Below are positions 40,085 to 44,585 of a DNA stretch of 44,585 nucleotides, one piece after another. The stretch covers positions 1 to 44,585 of the forward strand of contig JAGXTB010000080.1 in assembly GCA_018334165.1 (NCBI GenBank). The letters run 5' to 3'. Every line of letters starts with the position of its first letter. Position 1 is the first letter of the stretch. The translations under genes were made by a program, and so were the position numbers. The notes below the pieces were generated by a model, which saw only the letters and a list, made by a program, of their open reading frames with translations, had not been told where the DNA came from and did not search any database. The stretch comes from Sphingomonadales bacterium. Lineage in GTDB: Bacteria; Pseudomonadota; Alphaproteobacteria; Sphingomonadales; Sphingomonadaceae.

Positions 40085-40955
40085 CGACCTCGGAAATCGC
40101 CGCAGCAAAGCCCTGAGGATCGTCTTCCTGGATGAAGTGCCCGCCCTTCAGCGTGCGGTGCGCCATGCCCTTGGTGCCGGGCACCCGAGCAAGCCACTGG
40201 GCATCGCCGCCGCGGGTGATCGGATCGCCGTCGGAAAAACAGCACAGGAACGGCTTCGACCATTGTTCGAACACTTGCCAGGCGCGTTTCTGGTCGGGCA
40301 CCGCGGCATTGCCTGCGAACGGCACCAGGCTGGGATAGGCGCGCGCGGCGACCTTGCTGGCACGGGTCGGGAAGGGGGCGTCATAGGCCGCGACCTCTTC
40401 GGGCGAGAGCGGTCGCTTGGTCCCCGACTTGACGATCTTGCCGATCGGGAAGACCGGGCTGTAGCGCGAGAAAGCGCGCCATACTGCGAAAGCACGCGGG
40501 GCTGGCCCGCCTTCGGGCAAGCCGCCGTTGGACAGCGCGACGCCGCGAAACCGCTCAGGGCTCTCGGCGACCAGCCGCAGGCCGATCAGCGAGCCCCAGT
40601 CCTGGCAGCCCAGCGTCATGCCCTTGAGGTCCAGCGCCTCGGTCCACTCGCGCATCCAGGCGACTTGCCCGGCATAGGAATAAGCGCTGCGGTCCAGTGG
40701 CTTGTCGCTTTTGCCGAAGCCGATCAGATCGGGTGCAACCACGCGAAAGCCCTCAGCCACCAGTAGCGGGATCATGTGCCGGAACAGGTAGCACCAGGTC
40801 GGCTCGCCATGGAGCAGGAATACCGTCGGCCCATCGCGCGGACCTTCATCGAGGTAATGGACCCTGAGGCCGCCAGTAATTTCCAGATAGTGCGAGGCGA
40901 ACGGGAAATCCGGCAAGGCGGCAAACCGTTCCTCCGGCGTGCGATAAATGTCCAT
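40074..40955 (-). CDS. Haloalkane dehalogenase-family alpha/beta hydrolase (HLD-I, DhlA/DhmA-like)
   Basis: A 293-residue alpha/beta hydrolase with the layout of HLD subfamily I. Seen: HGEPTWCYLFRHMIP (49-63, with Glu 51 at the oxyanion side), PDLIGFGKSDKP (75-86), nucleophile Asp 119 in GCQDWGS (family: VVQDWGG), candidate acid Asp 244 in SDGDPI and base His 273 in GGHFIQEDDP. An Asp nucleophile fits halide displacement by an alkyl-enzyme ester and not ordinary ester hydrolysis. The second halide-binding cap residue could not be placed, so true substrates are uncertain. Its 3' end overlaps the convergent cytochrome gene by 11 nt; it is divergent from the methyltransferase gene. Confidence 0.88.
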   Translation of the reverse strand: MDIYRTPEERFAALPDFPFASHYLEITGGLRVHYLDEGPRDGPTVFLLHGEPTWCYLFRHMIPLLVAEGFRVVAPDLIGFGKSDKPLDRSAYSYAGQVAWMREWTEALDLKGMTLGCQDWGSLIGLRLVAESPERFRGVALSNGGLPEGGPAPRAFAVWRAFSRYSPVFPIGKIVKSGTKRPLSPEEVAAYDAPFPTRASKVAARAYPSLVPFAGNAAVPDQKRAWQVFEQWSKPFLCCFSDGDPITRGGDAQWLARVPGTKGMAHRTLKGGHFIQEDDPQGFAAAISEVVRA

Positions 40956-41020
40956 CGGCGCTTCCCCTCGCTGTGCTTTGTGGCATCATGGCGCAGGAAC
41001 AGGGCAGGGGAAAGCACCCG

Positions 41021-41653
41021 ATGGGATTTGCGAACTGGTATGACGAGCACGTGGTGCCGCGGATCATCAAATGCGCCTGCTCTTCGCCTGCGATCATGAA
41101 GATTCGCCAACAAGTGGTCCCGCTGGCCAGCGGCAAGGTGTTTGAGATCGGCTGCGGCGGAGGGATCAACCAGCAGTTCTATGACCCGGCCAAAGTCAGC
41201 GCCTATTCCGGGATCGACCCGTCCGGCAAGGGCCTGGACTATGCCCGCGACGCCGCTGTGGCCAAGGGCTGGCAGGCTGATATCCGTCAGGGCTATGGCG
41301 AAGCGATCCCGTTCGACGATGCCAGTTTTGACTGCGTGGTCTGCACCTACACGCTGTGTTCGGTGGAAAGCCAGGCGCAGACTGTGAGCGAGCTGCGCCG
41401 GATCCTGAAGCCCGGCGGACGCCTGCTCTTCGCTGAACACGGCAGCGCCCCCGATGCCGATGTGCGCAAGTGGCAGGGCCGGATCGAACCGATCTGGAAG
41501 CGCCTGGCTGGTGGCTGCCACCTGACCCGCCCGATCAGCTCGGTCATTGCCCAGGGCGGCTTTACCCTGACCCCGCTGGGCGCCCGCTATGCCCCCAAGA
41601 CCCCGCGCTGGGCGGGGTGGATGGAATGGGGCGAGGCGGTGAAGGCGGGTTAA
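41021..41653 (+). CDS. Class I SAM-dependent methyltransferase
   Basis: A 210-residue UbiE/METTL7-like methyltransferase. Seen: SAM motif I VFEIGCGGGINQQFY (about 40-54), post-I YSGIDPSGKGL, motif II-region FDCVVCTYTLCSVESQ and motif III RRILKPGGRLLFAEHGSAP. An N-terminal helix with paired cysteines (IIKCACS) precedes the fold. ATG 41021 is preferred over 40988 and 40973 because AGGGGAAAG lies just upstream and the homologous region starts at MGFANWYDEHV. Its substrate is unknown; relatives methylate thiols, phospholipids or quinone precursors. The stop shares TTAA with the convergent ubiM gene. Confidence 0.88.
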   Translation: MGFANWYDEHVVPRIIKCACSSPAIMKIRQQVVPLASGKVFEIGCGGGINQQFYDPAKVSAYSGIDPSGKGLDYARDAAVAKGWQADIRQGYGEAIPFDDASFDCVVCTYTLCSVESQAQTVSELRRILKPGGRLLFAEHGSAPDADVRKWQGRIEPIWKRLAGGCHLTRPISSVIAQGGFTLTPLGARYAPKTPRWAGWMEWGEAVKAG

Positions 41654-42807
41654 GCCGACCGCGCTTCACTCAGCAATCTTCCCATGATCCGCCGGATCGG
41701 TGGAAGTGCGCCCAACCGCAACACTCCTGCGCGGATCGGGCGGGCGATCAGGCGGTCGTCGGAATAGAGCTTTACCAGTTGGCGGGTGGCTTCGTAGAGC
41801 GGCAGCGTGGCGAGGCGATGCTGGCGGGCGTAGCGCGTCAGCCAATGCGTCGCGCCAGGATCCGCTGCCGGGCCAACCAACTGGCCAAGTCGCCAGGCAC
41901 CTAGCAGTCCAAAATTGAAGCCGTGCGCAGTCACCGGGTGCATGCCCAAAGCAGTATCGCCCACCAAGGCGCAGCGCGGCCCCGAAAAGCGTTCGGCAAA
42001 GGTCATCGCCAGCGGATAGGCATGGGGCCGGGTGATCAGTTCGATCTCGCCCCAGCGGCCATCGAGCATGCCCGCCAAACGGTGTTGCAAGGCCTTGTCT
42101 TCCAGCGCACAAATGGCGTTGGCCTCATCATCGGGCAAGGTCACCACCAGTCCCGAGCAGCCTTCGCTGAGCGGCAGCAGCGCCACGGTGCGACCATGGT
42201 CGAACCATTCAGTCGAGGTGTGGCGGTGCGGAACCGTGTGGCGTATCCGGCAAACCAGCATGGTATGGCCAAAGCGGGTGACCGCGGCATCGATCCCCAA
42301 GGCATGGCGGATTTGTGAGAAGCGTGAGTCGGCCGCCACCAGCAGGTCTCCGGCCAGTTCGCTGCCATCGTCGAGCCGGACCGAGACACCGGTTTCACCC
42401 GCCACCGGCTCGACAACGCGCCGACCGCAGAGCAGATCGATGTTGGGCTGAGCCTCAACCGCCGCGAACAGGGCGGAGCGGATCAAGTGGTTGGAAACCA
42501 GATACCCCAAGGCATCGCCCTGTTCAGGACCGATCTGCATTGCAAATGGCGAAGAGCCGTTGAGCACCCGCGCTTCGCGCAGCAGATGAATTTCATTGGC
42601 TGGCAGGTGCTGCCAGACCTCCATCTTGGCCAGAATCGCCCGCGATCGCTGGGTCAGTGCGATCTCGCGTCCGTCAGGCGCCGGCGAGGCCAGGACTTGA
42701 CGGGGTTGGGGCTCGATCAGAACCACCCGGTGTGGCGATCCGGCGAGTGATCGGGCGAAGCTCAGGCCAGCGGGGCCACCGCCGACGACGATAATCGTGC
42801 GTTGCAT
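41650..42807 (-). CDS. ubiM: 5-demethoxyubiquinol-8 5-hydroxylase UbiM
   Basis: A 385-residue FAD-dependent monooxygenase of the UbiH/UbiI/UbiF/UbiM group, which hydroxylates the ubiquinone ring. Seen: FAD-binding VVGGGPAGLSFARSLAG (7-23), GDLLVAADSRFSQIR (the DG/NADPH-region, about 152-166), and the FAD ribityl motif GDTALGMHPVTAHGFNFGL (about 287-305). The GMHPVTAHGFN wording marks UbiM; UbiH/UbiF have HPIAGQGLN. It probably carries out one or more hydroxylations of ubiquinone synthesis at the inner membrane. ATG 42807 is well placed. Confidence 0.88.
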   Translation of the reverse strand: MQRTIIVVGGGPAGLSFARSLAGSPHRVVLIEPQPRQVLASPAPDGREIALTQRSRAILAKMEVWQHLPANEIHLLREARVLNGSSPFAMQIGPEQGDALGYLVSNHLIRSALFAAVEAQPNIDLLCGRRVVEPVAGETGVSVRLDDGSELAGDLLVAADSRFSQIRHALGIDAAVTRFGHTMLVCRIRHTVPHRHTSTEWFDHGRTVALLPLSEGCSGLVVTLPDDEANAICALEDKALQHRLAGMLDGRWGEIELITRPHAYPLAMTFAERFSGPRCALVGDTALGMHPVTAHGFNFGLLGAWRLGQLVGPAADPGATHWLTRYARQHRLATLPLYEATRQLVKLYSDDRLIARPIRAGVLRLGALPPIRRIMGRLLSEARSA

Positions 42808-42882
42808 GGCTCACGCGTTATCATCAAGAGGCGCGGTACAATTTGTCGCTGGTCAAACTGCGCGGATACTCGCTGGGCACTG

Positions 42883-43800
42883 TCACTCCGGCAGGAAGTC
42901 CGGGACCGACAGATACCGCTCGCCGGTGTCATAGTTGAAGCCCAGCACACGGCTGCCGGCAGGAAGCTCGGCCAGCTTCTGCTTGATCGCGGCCAAGGTC
43001 GCGCCCGAGCTGATGCCAACGAGCATGCCTTCCTTGGTCGCGCACAGGCGCGCCATTTCCTTGGCATCGGCAGGATCGACCTGGATTGCGCCATCGATCG
43101 CCTGGGTATGCAGGTTGGCCGGAATGAAGCCCGCGCCGATCCCCTGGATCGGGTGCGGAGCGGGCTGTCCGCCCGAGATCACCGGCGAGAGGGTCGGCTC
43201 GACCGCCCAGGCCTTCATCGTCGGCCACTTGGTCTTGAGGAACTCGGCGCAGCCGGTCAGGTGGCCCCCGGTGCCGACGCCGGTGATCAGGGCATCGATG
43301 GGCGTGTCCTTGAAGTCCTCGTAGATTTCGACCGCCGTGGTCCGAACATGAACCGCGATGTTGGCGGGGTTTTCGAACTGCTGCGGCATCCATGATCCGG
43401 GAGTGCTGGCGATCAGCTCATGCGCGCGCTCGATTGCGCCTTTCATGCCCTTTTCGCGAGGGGTCAGGTCGAAAGTGGCGCCATAGGCCAGCATCAGGCG
43501 GCGGCGCTCGATCGACATCGATTCGGGCATGACCAGCACCAGCTTGTAGCCTTTGACCGCGGCGGCCATCGCGAGGCCGATCCCGGTGTTGCCGCTGGTC
43601 GGCTCGACAATCGTGCCGCCCGGCTTCAGGCTGCCGTCAGCCTCGGCTGCTTCGATCATGGCGAGGCCAATCCGGTCCTTGATCGAACCGCCCGGGTTGG
43701 CGCGCTCGGCCTTGATCCAGACTTCGTGATCGGGGAACAGCCGCGAAAGCCGGATGTGCGGGGTGTTGCCGATGGTGGCGAGAATGCTGTCAGCCTTCAT
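42883..43800 (-). CDS. cysK: Cysteine synthase A (O-acetylserine sulfhydrylase)
   Basis: A 305-residue fold-type II PLP enzyme that makes L-cysteine from O-acetylserine and sulfide in the cytoplasm. Seen: Schiff-base Lys 41 in [14 protein letters not shown], substrate-binding [12 protein letters not shown] (about 66-77), the phosphate-binding [11 protein letters not shown] (about 174-184) and SSGA(T) with the serine contacting the PLP ring nitrogen (about 262-266). ATG 43800 overlaps the upstream MFS gene stop by ATGA (43797-43800). Confidence 0.96.
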   Translation of the reverse strand: MKADSILATIGNTPHIRLSRLFPDHEVWIKAERANPGGSIKDRIGLAMIEAAEADGSLKPGGTIVEPTSGNTGIGLAMAAAVKGYKLVLVMPESMSIERRRLMLAYGATFDLTPREKGMKGAIERAHELIASTPGSWMPQQFENPANIAVHVRTTAVEIYEDFKDTPIDALITGVGTGGHLTGCAEFLKTKWPTMKAWAVEPTLSPVISGGQPAPHPIQGIGAGFIPANLHTQAIDGAIQVDPADAKEMARLCATKEGMLVGISSGATLAAIKQKLAELPAGSRVLGFNYDTGERYLSVPDFLPE

Positions 43801-44585
43801 GGGTCCACTTCCTTCTGTCGATATTGCGGAGCGAATGTTTTCGCGCGTTTGAGTTCGGGGAACAGGCCGGCCCAGATTGCAGTTACCACAATCGCCCCGG
43901 CACCGCCCAGCGCAACTGCGCCTACAGGTCCAAGCAATGCGGCGGCCAGGCCGGATTGCATCTCGCCCAGTTCGTTCGACGCAGAGATCGCCAGGCCCGA
44001 GATCGACGAGACCCGTCCGCGCTTGTCATCTGGTGTGTTGAGCTGGACCAGGCTGTTGCGGATGAACACTGAAATCGCGTCTGCCGCGCCTAGCAGCGCG
44101 AGCATGCCGAGCGAGAGCATGAAGCTGGTGGACAGGCCAAATATCAGCGTGGCCAGGCCATAGACTGCTACCGCCCAGAGCATCTTTACCCCGACATTGC
44201 GGGCAATCGGGCGGAACCCCAGCCACAGCGCCACCAGCACCGCGCCCAGCGCCGGTGCCGCACGCATGATCCCCAGCATTTCCTCGGGGGATAGCCCAAA
44301 GCTGCCGCGCGGCAAGACGTCATAGGCGAAGGCCGGCAGCATCGCGGTGGCACCGCCCAGCAGTACCGCGAACAGGTCCAGCGTGACGCAGCCCAGCAGG
44401 AAGCGTTCGCGCCAGACGTACTTCGCGCCGTCGGCCATCAGTTTGAGCGGCGGCTCCTTGGCTGCGGCGGGCGGCGCGCGGTGGCGGATGGCGAGCAACA
44501 AGGCCACGCCCAGTCCCAGCATCACGGCCGAGAATTCATAAGGCAGGGCCTTGTCGCGGGCGAGCAGGAACCCGCCAATTGCCGG
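43797..44585 (-). CDS. MFS transporter (EntS-like), 5' end cut by window
   Basis: C-terminal 262 residues of a major facilitator superfamily transporter; the start lies beyond the right window edge. Seen: several hydrophobic helices with short charged loops, including [63 protein letters not shown] and [41 protein letters not shown]; the last resembles the VPDHLRGRVSS-type loop of EntS and related exporters. Substrate unknown. The stop overlaps the cysK start, suggesting co-transcription. Confidence 0.9.
   Translation of the reverse strand, partial: PAIGGFLLARDKALPYEFSAVMLGLGVALLLAIRHRAPPAAAKEPPLKLMADGAKYVWRERFLLGCVTLDLFAVLLGGATAMLPAFAYDVLPRGSFGLSPEEMLGIMRAAPALGAVLVALWLGFRPIARNVGVKMLWAVAVYGLATLIFGLSTSFMLSLGMLALLGAADAISVFIRNSLVQLNTPDDKRGRVSSISGLAISASNELGEMQSGLAAALLGPVGAVALGGAGAIVVTAIWAGLFPELKRAKTFAPQYRQKEVDP

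Noticed and set aside
1..44585. CRISPR arrays, insertion sequences, prophage, tRNA or rRNA genes
   Set aside because: No repeat-spacer pattern, transposase or integrase motifs, terminal inverted repeats around genes, or RNA gene signatures were found on either strand by reading.

Overview
The window is GC-rich, densely coding DNA from an alphaproteobacterium, most likely a sphingomonad (Sphingomonadales, Novosphingobium/Erythrobacter-like). This rests on the exosortase-A (XrtA) locus with an EpsI fusion, a UbiM-type ubiquinone hydroxylase, an sdhB-thioesterase-zapE string, and an intergenic repeat built on CTTCGACAAGCTCAGGAC that I recall from sphingomonad genomes. The lineage is inferred from gene content; no rRNA or tRNA gene was seen.

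Layout. (1) 1-6441, minus strand: a catabolic operon. A GbcA/Stc2-like Rieske demethylase is followed by a methionine gamma-lyase-like PLP enzyme, an OoxA/HcnB-like BFD flavoprotein, a D-amino-acid-oxidase-fold partner and, after a long inverted repeat, a SoxB-type sarcosine oxidase beta subunit cut by the window edge. A divergent LysR regulator (6578-7510) seems to start at ATC. (2) 7553-10263: a protein tyrosine phosphatase, an alpha/beta hydrolase and thioredoxin reductase. (3) 10260-28837: a near-complete XrtA locus in three units. The leftward unit is hydrolase 1, hydrolase 2, ACP and an acyltransferase. The rightward pair is an acyl-CoA ligase and a PLP decarboxylase. The long rightward operon holds an export lipoprotein, chain-length protein, tyrosine kinase, outer-membrane protein, ATPase, deacetylase, FemAB protein, glycosyltransferase, XrtA-EpsI and amidotransferase. 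No PEP-CTERM substrate is encoded in the window. (4) 28863-28975: a candidate 16-codon gene with its own Shine-Dalgarno sequence and hairpin terminator. (5) 29235-33991: a CHASE2-EAL c-di-GMP phosphodiesterase divergent from a ZnuD-like TonB receptor. (6) 33988-36377: zapE, a thioesterase and sdhB. (7) 36469-40084: two paralogous membrane-anchored LuxR-type regulators flanking a multi-spanning membrane protein, divergent from a TPR protein and a cytochrome c-like protein that may also start at ATC. (8) 40074-44585: a haloalkane-dehalogenase-family hydrolase, a methyltransferase, UbiM, cysteine synthase and a partial MFS transporter.

How it fits together. Region 3 would build, modify and export an exopolysaccharide and process envelope proteins. 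The nearby c-di-GMP phosphodiesterase is a plausible but unproven regulator of it. Region 1 looks like stepwise oxidative N-demethylation of an N-methylated amino acid followed by PLP-dependent cleavage, under LysR control. Region 7 looks like a membrane-associated sensing and transcription module. Many genes overlap by 4 nt (ATGA/GTGA), and four convergent pairs share a palindromic stop tetranucleotide.
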